A stretch of DNA of 64,000 nucleotides. Source: Sinorhizobium garamanticum. GTDB lineage: Bacteria > Pseudomonadota > Alphaproteobacteria > Rhizobiales > Rhizobiaceae. The notes below the pieces were generated by a model, which had not been told where the DNA came from, searched no databases, and saw only the letters and a program-made list of their open reading frames with translations. Shown piece by piece: positions 36,188 through 45,320 of the stretch. Numbering within the stretch: the stretch's first letter is position 1; every line of letters starts with the position of its first letter. The position numbers were made by a program, and so were the translations under genes. Location of the stretch: contig NZ_CP120373.1 of NCBI RefSeq assembly GCF_029892065.1, forward strand, positions 3,417,001-3,481,000, written 5' to 3'.

Positions 36188-37870
36188 ATGACTGCACAGA
36201 AAGCCGCTCCCTCAACGCTACGGATTGCCGTGGCCCAGCTCAATCCGACCGTCGGCGACATCGCCGGCAATCTGGCGAAGGCGCGCGAGGCGCGCGCGGA
36301 CGCGGCGCGCCAGGGCGCCGATTTGCTCCTGTTCACCGAACTCTTCATTTCCGGTTATCCGCCGGAAGATCTCGTTCTGAAACCGGCATTTCTGAAGGCC
36401 TGCCTGCAGGCTGTCGAGAGATTCGCCGCCGATACGGCTGATGGAGGCCCGGGCGTCGTCATCGGCTTTCCGCGTCAGGCCGGCGCTCTCCGTCACAATT
36501 CGATCGCGGTCCTGGACGGGGGCAAGATCATTGCGATCCGCGACAAGGTGGACCTGCCGAACTACGGCGAGTTCGACGAGAAGCGGGTGTTCGATGCAGG
36601 AGGAATGCCCGGTCCCGTCAACTTTCGCGGCGTGCGTATCGGCATACCGATCTGCGAGGACATCTGGGGTGATCTCGGCGTCTGCGAAACACTCAAGGAA
36701 AGCGGCGCCGAAATCCTGCTTTCCCCGAACGGTTCACCCTATTACCGCGGCAAGGTTGATGTCCGCCATCAGGTCGTCCTGAAGCAAGTGATCGAGACGG
36801 GCCTGCCGATGATCTATGCAAATCAGCTCGGCGGTCAGGACGAACTGGTCTTCGACGGTGCAAGCTTCGCCTTCAACGCGGACAAGTCGCTCGCCTTCCA
36901 GATGAGCCAGTTCGAGGAAGCTGTCGCAATCTCCGAATGGCGGCGAGGCGAGGAGGGTTGGACCGCGGAGAACGGGCTCAATTCACGCATACCGGAAAGC
37001 GACGAGGCCGATTACCGCGCCTGCATGCTCGGACTCAGGGACTACGTCAACAAGAACGGCTTCAAGAATGTTGTGCTCGGCCTTTCGGGCGGCATCGACT
37101 CGGCGATTTGCACAGCGCTCGCCGTCGACGCGCTTGGCGAGGAACGAGTGCGCACCGTCATGTTGCCGTACCGATACACCTCGCAGGAGTCGCTGAAGGA
37201 CGCCGAGGCCTGCGCCAAGGCGCTCGGATGCCGCTACGACATCGTTGCGATCGAAGAGCCGGTCGAGGGCTTCCTGAGTGCGCTCTCCGACGCGTTCGAG
37301 GGCACCGAATCCGGCATCACCGAGGAAAACGTCCAGAGCCGTACGCGCGGGACGATCCTGATGGCGATCTCCAACAAGTTCGGTTCGATGGTGGTAACGA
37401 CCGGCAACAAGTCCGAAATGTCGGTCGGCTACGCCACGCTCTACGGCGACATGAACGGCGGCTTCAACCCGATCAAGGATCTCTACAAGATGCAGGTCTA
37501 TGCGCTTTCGCGCTGGCGCAACGGCGCGGTGCCGCCGGGCGCGCTCGGGCCTTCCGGGGAAGTCATTCCACAGAACATCATCGACAAGGCGCCGTCCGCC
37601 GAACTTCGGCCGAACCAGACCGATCAGGACTCGCTGCCGCCCTATCCGGTGCTCGACGACATTCTCGAGTGCCTGGTGGAAAAGGAGATGAGCACGGAGG
37701 AAATCGTCGCCCGCGGACATGACGAACCAACCGTCCATCGCGTCGAGCATCTGCTCTACATCGCCGAATACAAGCGCCGCCAGTCGGCTCCTGGCGTGAA
37801 GATCACCAAGAAGAACTTCGGTCGCGACCGGCGCTATCCGATTACAAATCGCTTCCGTGACAGGGGGTAG
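36188..37870 (+). CDS. nadE: NAD+ synthase, glutamine-hydrolysing
   Basis: A 560-residue two-domain enzyme that makes NAD+ from deamido-NAD+ with glutamine as nitrogen donor. The N-terminal nitrilase-like amidase has its Glu (LLLFTELFISGY), Lys (RDKVDLPNYGEF) and Cys (GIPICEDIW) triad; the C-terminal synthetase has the pyrophosphate loop LGLSGGIDSA near residue 300. ATG 36188 starts just before the first strand TLRIAVAQLNPT; ATG 36146 would add 14 residues. The next gene starts 2 bp after its stop. Confidence 0.94.
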   Translation: MTAQKAAPSTLRIAVAQLNPTVGDIAGNLAKAREARADAARQGADLLLFTELFISGYPPEDLVLKPAFLKACLQAVERFAADTADGGPGVVIGFPRQAGALRHNSIAVLDGGKIIAIRDKVDLPNYGEFDEKRVFDAGGMPGPVNFRGVRIGIPICEDIWGDLGVCETLKESGAEILLSPNGSPYYRGKVDVRHQVVLKQVIETGLPMIYANQLGGQDELVFDGASFAFNADKSLAFQMSQFEEAVAISEWRRGEEGWTAENGLNSRIPESDEADYRACMLGLRDYVNKNGFKNVVLGLSGGIDSAICTALAVDALGEERVRTVMLPYRYTSQESLKDAEACAKALGCRYDIVAIEEPVEGFLSALSDAFEGTESGITEENVQSRTRGTILMAISNKFGSMVVTTGNKSEMSVGYATLYGDMNGGFNPIKDLYKMQVYALSRWRNGAVPPGALGPSGEVIPQNIIDKAPSAELRPNQTDQDSLPPYPVLDDILECLVEKEMSTEEIVARGHDEPTVHRVEHLLYIAEYKRRQSAPGVKITKKNFGRDRRYPITNRFRDRG

Positions 37871-37872
37871 TT

Positions 37873-38697
37873 ATGCGCAGCTCGGTGGAGATCTTCGACG
37901 TCGGCAGCGGCGAGACGCGTATAGTCTGGCAGACGGAGCGGTTGGTCGAGGCGCCGAATTGGTCGCCGGATGGACGCTATCTGGTCATCAACGGCGACGG
38001 CCGGCTTTATCGTCTTGCGCTCGACGGTTCCGAACCGATTGAGATCGACACCGGCTTTGCCCGTCAGTGCAACAACGACCACGGCATTTCCCCGGATGGC
38101 CAAACGCTCGTCATCAGCGACAAAAGCGAATTCGGCAAGTCGGCGATTTATGTCCTGCCGATCGGGGGCGGTGTGCCCCGTTTGGTAACGCCTAATCTGC
38201 CGTCCTACTGGCACGGCTGGTCGCCGGACGGGCGGACACTTGCCTATTGCGGTATCCGCGATCAGGTCTTCGACATCTACACGATCCCGGTCGATGGCGG
38301 CGAGGAGCGCCGCCTGACCCACGGCGAAGGGCGCAATGACGGGCCGGATTGGTCGCCGGACGGACATTGGATCTATTTCAGTTCGAGCCGCACCGGCCGG
38401 ATGCAGATCTGGCGGATTCGCCCAGACGGAAGCGATGTGCAACGCATCACCGACAGCCCCTATGGCGACTGGTTTCCGCATCCCTCGCCAGATGGCCGGC
38501 ACTTGCTGGTGCTCTCCTATGACGGCGATGTCTTCGATCACCCGCGCGACCTTGACGTCAGGCTTCGCCTGATGGATCCGGAAGGCGGCAATGCGCGGGT
38601 GCTGTTCGAGCTCTTCGGCGGGCAGGGGACGATGAATGTCCCGAACTGGTCGCCGACGGCCGAGGCATTTGCGTTCGTGCGATATAAGCCTGAGTGA
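37873..38697 (+). CDS. TolB-like beta-propeller protein
   Basis: A 274-residue protein built from PD40/TolB-like blades, with repeats of WSPDG (at least four: NWSPDGRYL, GWSPDGRTL, DWSPDGHWI, NWSPTAEAF) spaced about 45 residues apart. It lacks a signal peptide, so unlike true TolB it is probably cytosolic. Function unknown; it may bind proteins or sugars. ATG lies 2 bp after the nadE stop, so both are cotranscribed, though the link is not explained. Confidence 0.85.
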   Translation: MRSSVEIFDVGSGETRIVWQTERLVEAPNWSPDGRYLVINGDGRLYRLALDGSEPIEIDTGFARQCNNDHGISPDGQTLVISDKSEFGKSAIYVLPIGGGVPRLVTPNLPSYWHGWSPDGRTLAYCGIRDQVFDIYTIPVDGGEERRLTHGEGRNDGPDWSPDGHWIYFSSSRTGRMQIWRIRPDGSDVQRITDSPYGDWFPHPSPDGRHLLVLSYDGDVFDHPRDLDVRLRLMDPEGGNARVLFELFGGQGTMNVPNWSPTAEAFAFVRYKPE

Positions 38698-38880
38698 CTC
38701 CTTCGCAGCGTGGACGCCGCCTAGCTGCGGCGTCAGCCAGCCGGCAGTTTGTAAGGCGTGATCACTTCGACCGCGGAAAGGCGTTGGCTTCCGGAGCCAG
38801 CGATTGCTTCTTCTTCGCATAATGGTGCGAAATGCCGTATGCAAGTGCGGTCGAGTTGATGGAAGGCGGCAAGCACGCAG

Positions 38881-38977
38881 CTCTCTACAGCGCCGCGCCT
38901 CTTGTCAAAGGACGCTGTGGCACTTTGAATTGCTGCATGTTTTATCCTTAAATCGGCTGCAATCTAAGGAAGTATGC
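38881..38977. repeat. RIME-like double palindrome, copy 5 (reverse orientation)
   Basis: CTACAGCGCCGCGCCTCTTG, AGGACGCTGTGG, TTTGAATTGCTGCATG, then CCTTAAATCGG and AAGTATGCAG. It fills most of the roughly 300-bp gap before the dioxygenase gene and ends about 18 bp before its start, next to the ribosome site. Confidence 0.7.
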
Positions 38978-38994
38978 AGTAGGAGGAGAAGCCG

Positions 38995-40188
38995 ATGAAG
39001 ACCGACAACACGGCGAGGAGGCGTATCGGACGCGTTTGGCTGACGGAGGATTCCTGCAACATCGAGGCGTTCCGCGCAGAGGTCGAACGCCGCACCAATC
39101 CGGCCGACTATCCGCATGCGGCCGATTGCCAGAAGAACGTCCTGTTCTATGACAGCGCCAGCCTCGTCGCCGATTGCAGGACGGATGACGGCCGGCGCGC
39201 GGCGCTGGCGGAGATTTGCGAGGTCCTGGCCGAAGGACCGGGCGTCGCGGTATTCAAGCGCGCCTTCGCCGATACGAGCGTTATCGACGAGGCAAGCCTA
39301 ATCTTCGACGAGATCATCGAGGAGCAACACCGCACAAACAGCGGCGGCGGCGACCATTTCGCCAAGCCCGGCGCCAACGACCGCATCTGGAATTCACTGG
39401 AGAAACATTGCCTGCGCTCTCCTGAAAATTTCGCGGCCTACTACGCCAACGCGGTCGTCGCGCTCGTCAGCGAAGCATGGCTCGGGCCGAGCTACCAGAT
39501 GACGGCGCAGGTCAACCGCGTCAATTCGGGCGGCGCGGCACAGTCGGCGCACCGGGACTATCACCTCGGCTTCCAGACATCGGCGATCATCGAGCAATAT
39601 CCGGCACATGTGCACAAGCTCTCGCCAGTCCTGACGCTGCAAGGCGCCGTTGCCCATTGCGACATGCCGCTCGAAAGCGGGCCGACCTTGTTCCTGCCCT
39701 ACAGCCAGAGCTATGTGCCGGGCTATCTCGCGCTGAACAGGCCGGAGTTCAAAGCATATTTCGACGAGAATCACGTTCAGCTTCCGCTGGAGAGGGGCGA
39801 TGCGGTGTTTTTCAACCCGGCGCTCTTCCATGCGGCCGGCACCAATCGCTCAAAAGACATAAAGCGCGTCGCAAATCTCCTCCAGGTCTCTTCCGCCTTT
39901 GGACGCGCGATGGAAACGGTCGATCGAGAGCGAATGTGCGCGGTGCTCTATCCGGCGCTGAAGGCCCTTGCCGCGGACGGAAGGCTCTCGGCCGGCGAGA
40001 TTGCCAACGCGATTGCTTGCTGCGCCGAAGGCTATTCGTTCCCGACCAATCTCGATCGCGACCCGCCGCTCGGCGGCCTGGCGCCGAAGACGCAGGCACA
40101 ACTGATGCATGCAGCGCTAGCGGCCGATTGGGAGACCAAAGCCTTCGTGGAAGCACTGGCCGCGCAGGCGGAGAAAAAGAGAAGCTGA
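38995..40188 (+). CDS. Phytanoyl-CoA dioxygenase (PhyH) family protein
   Basis: A 397-residue protein that fits the non-haem iron, 2-oxoglutarate-dependent PhyH-like oxygenases. The iron-binding HxD is in SAHRDYHLGF (near residues 184-186) and the distal histidine in FNPALFHAAGTNRSKD, whose arginine would bind 2-oxoglutarate. The N-terminal ~110 residues are not family-typical. Substrate is unknown. AGGAGGAGAAG precedes ATG. It is followed after 66 bp by an SDR gene, which suggests a two-step oxidation pathway. Confidence 0.8.
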   Translation: MKTDNTARRRIGRVWLTEDSCNIEAFRAEVERRTNPADYPHAADCQKNVLFYDSASLVADCRTDDGRRAALAEICEVLAEGPGVAVFKRAFADTSVIDEASLIFDEIIEEQHRTNSGGGDHFAKPGANDRIWNSLEKHCLRSPENFAAYYANAVVALVSEAWLGPSYQMTAQVNRVNSGGAAQSAHRDYHLGFQTSAIIEQYPAHVHKLSPVLTLQGAVAHCDMPLESGPTLFLPYSQSYVPGYLALNRPEFKAYFDENHVQLPLERGDAVFFNPALFHAAGTNRSKDIKRVANLLQVSSAFGRAMETVDRERMCAVLYPALKALAADGRLSAGEIANAIACCAEGYSFPTNLDRDPPLGGLAPKTQAQLMHAALAADWETKAFVEALAAQAEKKRS

Positions 40189-40254
40189 GTAACGCCACGA
40201 TGCTCCCGACGCTTCGAATGCGGGGGCTTGAAACCGCAATAAAGGAGGAGATTC

Positions 40255-41076
40255 ATGAGCAGGAATTATGGCCGTCTCGATGGCAAGATCGCTATCGTGA
40301 CAGGCGGCACGCAAGGGCTCGGCGCGACGGTCGCGGCGCTCTTTGCCGAACGGGGCGCGACCGGCATCGTCATCTGCGGGCGCAACGCCGCCAAGGGCGA
40401 GGCAAAAGCAGCCGAGATCGGCAAGGCGACCGGCACCAAGGTGGTTTACGTGGCGGCCGATCTCGAGCGGGTCGAGGATGCCCGCAAGGTTGTTGCGGCT
40501 TGTGACAGTGAATTCGGCCGGGTGGACGCGCTGGTCAATGCCGCGGCCATCACCGACCGCGGCACGATCCTCGACACCACGCCGGAACTCTTCGACCGCA
40601 TGTTCGCGGTCAACGTGCGCGCGCCCTTCTTCCTGATGCAGGAAGCGGTGAAGGTAATGCGGCGCGAGAAGACTGAGGGCACGATCGTCAATATCGGCTC
40701 GATGTCGGCCAAAGCGGGACAGCCCTTCATTGCCGCCTATTGCGCGTCGAAGGGCGCCCTGGAGACGCTGACCAAGAACACGGCCTATGCGCTTCTGCGC
40801 AATCGCATCCGCGTCAACGGCCTCAACATCGGCTGGATGGCGTCGGAAGGAGAGGATCGGATCCAGCGCGAATATCATGACGCGCCGGCGGACTGGCTCG
40901 AAAAGGCGGCGGCCGACCAGCCTTTCGGCCGCCTTGTCGATCCGGCCGAAGTCGGACGCGCCTGCGCCTATCTCTCCTCGGCGGAATCCGGCCTGATGAC
41001 CGGTTCGGTGATCTGCTTCGACCAATCGATCTGGGGCGCCTATGACGGCTCCCCGCATCCGGCGGCGCCACTCTGA
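40255..41076 (+). CDS. Short-chain dehydrogenase/reductase
   Basis: A 273-residue classical SDR. The cofactor loop is VTGGTQGLGA (residues 15-24), the structural motif NAAAITD, and the catalytic set is S in NIGSMSA with YCASK (Tyr-x-x-x-Lys). An acidic residue at ADLE suggests usual cofactor handling; specificity is uncertain. AAAGGAGGAGA precedes ATG. Likely cotranscribed with the PhyH gene and acting on its hydroxylated product, which is inference. A terminator-like hairpin follows. Confidence 0.88.
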   Translation: MSRNYGRLDGKIAIVTGGTQGLGATVAALFAERGATGIVICGRNAAKGEAKAAEIGKATGTKVVYVAADLERVEDARKVVAACDSEFGRVDALVNAAAITDRGTILDTTPELFDRMFAVNVRAPFFLMQEAVKVMRREKTEGTIVNIGSMSAKAGQPFIAAYCASKGALETLTKNTAYALLRNRIRVNGLNIGWMASEGEDRIQREYHDAPADWLEKAAADQPFGRLVDPAEVGRACAYLSSAESGLMTGSVICFDQSIWGAYDGSPHPAAPL

Positions 41077-41112
41077 CGCGGCGGCGGTTCTCCATGCCGT
41101 GCGAAGGCTTGG

Positions 41113-41145
41113 GGCAAGGCGAGCCGTTCGGCTCGTCTTGCCTTT
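41113..41145 (+). terminator. Hairpin after the SDR gene
   Basis: GGCAAGGCGAGCC and GGCTCGTCTTGCC pair around GTTC with one G-U, followed by TTTC. It separates the PhyH/SDR unit from the riboswitch leader of bluB. Confidence 0.65.
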
Positions 41146-41149
41146 CGCC

Positions 41150-42102
<953 letters not shown>

Positions 42103-42140
42103 TGAATCGCCTCAATTCAGATGGAAGATCTGTACTGCCT

Positions 42141-42243
42141 ACTGCATGTTTCCTTAAATCGTAGCTGATTTAAGGATAAAAACACGCAGCAATTCAAAGT
42201 GCTACAGCGTCCTTTGCGCGTCTGATAAGACGCGCGGCTGTAG
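42141..42243. repeat. RIME-like double palindrome, copy 6
   Basis: The best preserved copy besides copy 1: ACTGCATG, CCTTAAATCG / TGATTTAAGG, TTCAAAGTGCTACAGCG, then GCGCGTC / GACGCGC and GGCTGTAG. It lies between the convergent bluB and DUF2865 genes. Confidence 0.78.
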
Positions 42244-42291
42244 AGAGCATGCGGGCAGGTCGGTAGCGCGATATTTCTGTGGCAGATGGCC

Positions 42292-43407
42292 TCAATTGTC
42301 CTGGATCGGCTGGTAGCCCGGGCCGAGCGGATGCTTCAGGTCGATCGCGCTTTTCTCTTGCGGCAGGAATGCCGGGCCGACGACACGAACCTTGCTTTTC
42401 GCGGGGTCGTAGGGCCTCTCCCGCACGGGCTTTGCTTGTGCTGATTCCGCAGCCGGCTTCCGGTCGCCATTGATCGTGATGACCGACGGTTCGCTTCCTG
42501 TCGTCGCCTTGCCGGCATTTTGGTTGACAGCACCATTCGGGATCCGGCAGCCGCAAACCCCTGGCGTACCGACCCCGCGCGCCCGGTAGGCAAATGCCGT
42601 AGGCAGCTCGGTATAGGGCCTTCCGGTCAAGGCCGAGACCATCTGGTCGCTCTCTTCCGTGGCGAGGACGTGGTAGTAGAGTTCCGTCTGCGCATCAGGG
42701 CAACGTGCCTGACAAAGCTCGGCGTCCCGCGCGAAATCCGCCGGGGTCGCATTTGACGAGATCGGGAAAAAGGCCCCGTCGCAGGTGCGCACGCACATTG
42801 TCCTGAGGCTGCCCATGGGCTCCTCGTGCAGCAACGGAAAGTCCTGCATCTCGGTGTCGTCACTCAGCAACGGATAATCTTCGCTGTCCGGCGGAAGATC
42901 CCTGAGGATATTGCGATGGAGCTCGGGATCATCGACCGCCACGCTGGCGAACTCGTCCTGCTCGTCGACTGGATCCGGGAACTCGTTGGCCTCGTCATAG
43001 CAGCCGTTCAGTTCCAAGGCCGCGAGAATGCGCCGGCGCGTGTCACCCGTGTCGACCGATATCAACGAGCGGCGGTGCGCCTTGAGCCTTTGAAGGTTAT
43101 CCTCCATGCGGGCGATGGTCTCATCCAGTGCCGCGCATGCCCCGTCGTTGTCGCCACCAATGACGACCACACTACCGGTGCTGCACTCCATCCGGCGTCG
43201 CTCGTTCTTCGCCCGACGGAGCTCGATGTTCTGGCGGGAGACGGCACCGGTGAAATCGCGCAGATTGGCCGTCGGGGTTACGACCGTAGAAAGATCGGTC
43301 AGCCGTGCATTCAGGCGTTCACAAACGGTCGAGGCCGACGCGCCGCCAGCCATCGCCAGCAGCGCCGGGAGCAAGGCGACCGCCGCACATCTGAGCTTCC
43401 GGGACAC
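42292..43407 (-). CDS. DUF2865 secreted protein
   Basis: A protein of about 371 residues. A signal peptide (SRKLRCAAVALLPALLA, cleavage after ASA) is followed by a coiled region with cysteines and a DUF2865 domain carrying TMCVRTCDGAFFPISSNATP and PTAFAYRARG. Function unknown. There is no ATG at the 5' end; GTG codons at 43407, 43422 and 43500 are possible. GTG 43407 was chosen since GGAG lies four bases upstream and it gives an ideal signal peptide. C-terminus is proline/lysine-rich. Confidence 0.78.
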   Translation of the reverse strand: MSRKLRCAAVALLPALLAMAGGASASTVCERLNARLTDLSTVVTPTANLRDFTGAVSRQNIELRRAKNERRRMECSTGSVVVIGGDNDGACAALDETIARMEDNLQRLKAHRRSLISVDTGDTRRRILAALELNGCYDEANEFPDPVDEQDEFASVAVDDPELHRNILRDLPPDSEDYPLLSDDTEMQDFPLLHEEPMGSLRTMCVRTCDGAFFPISSNATPADFARDAELCQARCPDAQTELYYHVLATEESDQMVSALTGRPYTELPTAFAYRARGVGTPGVCGCRIPNGAVNQNAGKATTGSEPSVITINGDRKPAAESAQAKPVRERPYDPAKSKVRVVGPAFLPQEKSAIDLKHPLGPGYQPIQDN

Positions 43408-43578
43408 GAAACTCCGGGACACTGGCGCTTGTCTCTTCTGCTTTGGCGCGCGATCCCTTCTTCGAGGACATTCACGACCGCCAACTCCTGTTTCTCCCAC
43501 ATCATAGGGCCTTGACGTAACAGCGCAACGTCAAGGCGAAGTTTTGGGTTAACATGGCAAACAGCAAGCGACGGAAGG

Positions 43579-43604
43579 GCCCGGGCCGCGAACGCGGCCC
43601 GGGC
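43579..43604 (-). terminator. Strong hairpin after sinI
   Basis: GCCCGGGCCGCG and CGCGGCCCGGGC form a perfect 12-bp GC-only stem, beginning 9 bases after the sinI stop on the minus strand. There is no clear T-run. It probably ends or protects the sinI transcript. Confidence 0.6.
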
Positions 43605-43613
43605 AAGAAAGCG

Positions 43614-44258
43614 TCAAGCCGCCCGTGCTGTTTCGAGCGACATCGGGCGCTCGAGCACGGTGCCCTCGATCGCGGCGACCTGCTTCATCGTTTCGAGCAG
43701 CTCTCTGGTCACTTCCCACGCCACGGCCACGGCGAAGACGGAGCCTATCCGGTGCGGGTCGCCAATGCGTTCCCCGGGGCAACCCATCCGACGGAACATC
43801 CTTTCCAGGAAGACGTCGGTGACCGTGACGATATGGCTGATGCCGGAGGCAAGGCCGAGCTCGCCGACGCCACACATGAGTTCCGCAGCGGCCACCGTCA
43901 CCTGATTAGACGAGCGATCCTGCGAAATATCCGGGTCGATGCAGAAGCGGCTCGATTCCCACACGGAGGCGCTGCGGATCTCGGGGTTGTCGCCAAGCAG
44001 GATCGGAAACGTGTCGTCCAGCATATTCGGCCCGAGGGTCGGCAAAAGCCGCAGCGATCCGCGCAACTTTCCGGTATCCGGCGAGTACGACATCACATAG
44101 AGGGGGTTCGCCTTGTCGTAGTGGTCGATTTCCCACTCGCCGTCCGTCTTCACGTCCCATTTGAGGAAGTCATGGAACACGCGCTTGCGCAGCCGGAACA
44201 TTTCGTCGATGGCCCGCGGGTGCTGTCCGCGAGCGTTGCCGTTCAGAATCCTGATCAT
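43614..44258 (-). CDS. sinI: Acyl-homoserine-lactone synthase SinI
   Basis: A 214-residue LuxI-family enzyme that makes acyl-homoserine lactones from SAM and acyl-ACP. The conserved set is present: FRLRKRVFHDFLKWDV (Arg, Phe, Trp), EIDHYD (Glu, Asp, Asp), GSLRLLPT and VWESSRFCID. Genus context and the adjacent SinR-type regulator and dme support SinI, which in S. meliloti makes long-chain signals. ATG 44258 has GGAGCG five bases upstream and begins with the family-typical MIRILNG. Two dyads lie upstream. Confidence 0.95.
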   Translation of the reverse strand: MIRILNGNARGQHPRAIDEMFRLRKRVFHDFLKWDVKTDGEWEIDHYDKANPLYVMSYSPDTGKLRGSLRLLPTLGPNMLDDTFPILLGDNPEIRSASVWESSRFCIDPDISQDRSSNQVTVAAAELMCGVGELGLASGISHIVTVTDVFLERMFRRMGCPGERIGDPHRIGSVFAVAVAWEVTRELLETMKQVAAIEGTVLERPMSLETARAA

Positions 44259-44294
44259 CTTTCGCTCCATCGTTTTTGCGCGATGGGCAGATGC

Positions 44295-44312
44295 TGTCAG
44301 GCTCAACTGACA
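44295..44312. promoter_or_regulatory. Second dyad in the sinI leader
   Basis: TGTCAG-GCTCAA-CTGACA is a perfect 6-bp-arm dyad, 5 bp from the lux-box-like site and 36 bp before the sinI start. It may be a second regulator site or a leader hairpin. Confidence 0.5.
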
Positions 44313-44317
44313 CATGT

Positions 44318-44337
44318 AACTGTCTATAGTGACAGTT
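44318..44337. promoter_or_regulatory. Lux-box-like SinR site (sin box) before sinI
   Basis: AACTGTC-TATAGT-GACAGTT is a perfect 20-bp dyad, the size and symmetry of sites bound by LuxR-type dimers. It is 60 bp upstream of the sinI start in the 153-bp gap after sinR. SinR activating sinI through such a site is established in S. meliloti; the assignment here is by position and form. Confidence 0.75.
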
Positions 44338-44411
44338 TAAAAGCAGATTTTTTCCTACTAAATTTGCGGGGCTTTTTTCAGCGGGGCGACGGTAATGGTT
44401 AATTTGACCCG

Positions 44412-45149
44412 TCAGATGGTGGGGATCAGGGCGTGGCGAACCGCCTGCGCCACGGCTTGCGTATTGGAGACGACATTCAACTTGCGACGCGCATTGGTCA
44501 TGAAGAAGCGCACGGTACGCTCGGAGATGCCGAGAATCGTGGCGATCTCCCAATAGCTCTTGCCGGCCGCCGACCAGGTCAGTACCTCGGTTTCGCGGCC
44601 CGTCAGCCGCATGTCGCGCTCATCGATCGCGCCGGCCATGGCCGCATGTTCCAACATCGATGCGTGGAAGAGGTTGGCGGCCAACTGGAAGTCACGCAGA
44701 TGGCAGCGCCGGTAGATGGACCATTCTGCAGGCGACATATTGGCGTTGATGGCAAGAAGCGCCATGCGTCCGGCGGGTGATGGAAGCGGCAGCGCGACGC
44801 CTTCGGTCGAAAGCCCGATTTCCTCCGCGGCATGAAAGAGCGGTTCGCACTCCGGAAAGCGACGGCGTGCGGTCGTCCATTCGACAGGTCTCACGCCACC
44901 GAGCGCAAGCCGCAGGATGGGATCAATGCGGTAGAGGCCTTTTGAGACATAGATTTCGGCGGCATAGGCGCCGAACGTGTGGTGCAGACGGCAGACCTTC
45001 AGGCCGTCGGCAAGGGGTTCCGCTTCCAGGTACAGCAGATGCGCAATCTTGAACGTGCGGCGCATCAACGCGAAGAATTGCTCGGGTTCGGCGCAGCCCC
45101 CGTACTCCACAATGTCCAATAGATCGAGGACAGCCTGTTGATCCGTCAT
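44412..45149 (-). CDS. sinR: LuxR-family quorum-sensing regulator SinR
   Basis: A 245-residue regulator with an N-terminal autoinducer-binding domain (about 20-165; HTFGAYAAEIYVSK, then the conserved ALPLPSPAGRMALL) and a C-terminal LuxR helix-turn-helix (LTGRETEVLTWSAAGKSYWEIATILGISERTV). It lies directly upstream of sinI on the same strand, the order known for sinR-sinI. ATG 45149 or GTG 45158 may be the start; neither has a strong ribosome site. Confidence 0.93.
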   Translation of the reverse strand: MTDQQAVLDLLDIVEYGGCAEPEQFFALMRRTFKIAHLLYLEAEPLADGLKVCRLHHTFGAYAAEIYVSKGLYRIDPILRLALGGVRPVEWTTARRRFPECEPLFHAAEEIGLSTEGVALPLPSPAGRMALLAINANMSPAEWSIYRRCHLRDFQLAANLFHASMLEHAAMAGAIDERDMRLTGRETEVLTWSAAGKSYWEIATILGISERTVRFFMTNARRKLNVVSNTQAVAQAVRHALIPTI

Positions 45150-45282
45150 GCCCAACACCGAATCTTGCCCCTAGATAAGCATGGTAATGGGGGCATGCTT
45201 TGTCTAGTGCAATATTTCGTAAACGCTGCAAACTATTGCCCATTCTAAATTCATGGTTGAATTTTGATCGGGTAAACGTCAG

Positions 45283-45303
45283 GGGCCGCCCGGTCGGCGG
45301 CCC
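45283..45303 (-). terminator. Hairpin after dme
   Basis: GGGCCGCC and GGCGGCCC form a perfect 8-bp stem about 18 bases past the dme stop on the minus strand. The T-rich tail is weak. Confidence 0.5.
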
Positions 45304-45320
45304 TAACGAGTGTCTGTTCG

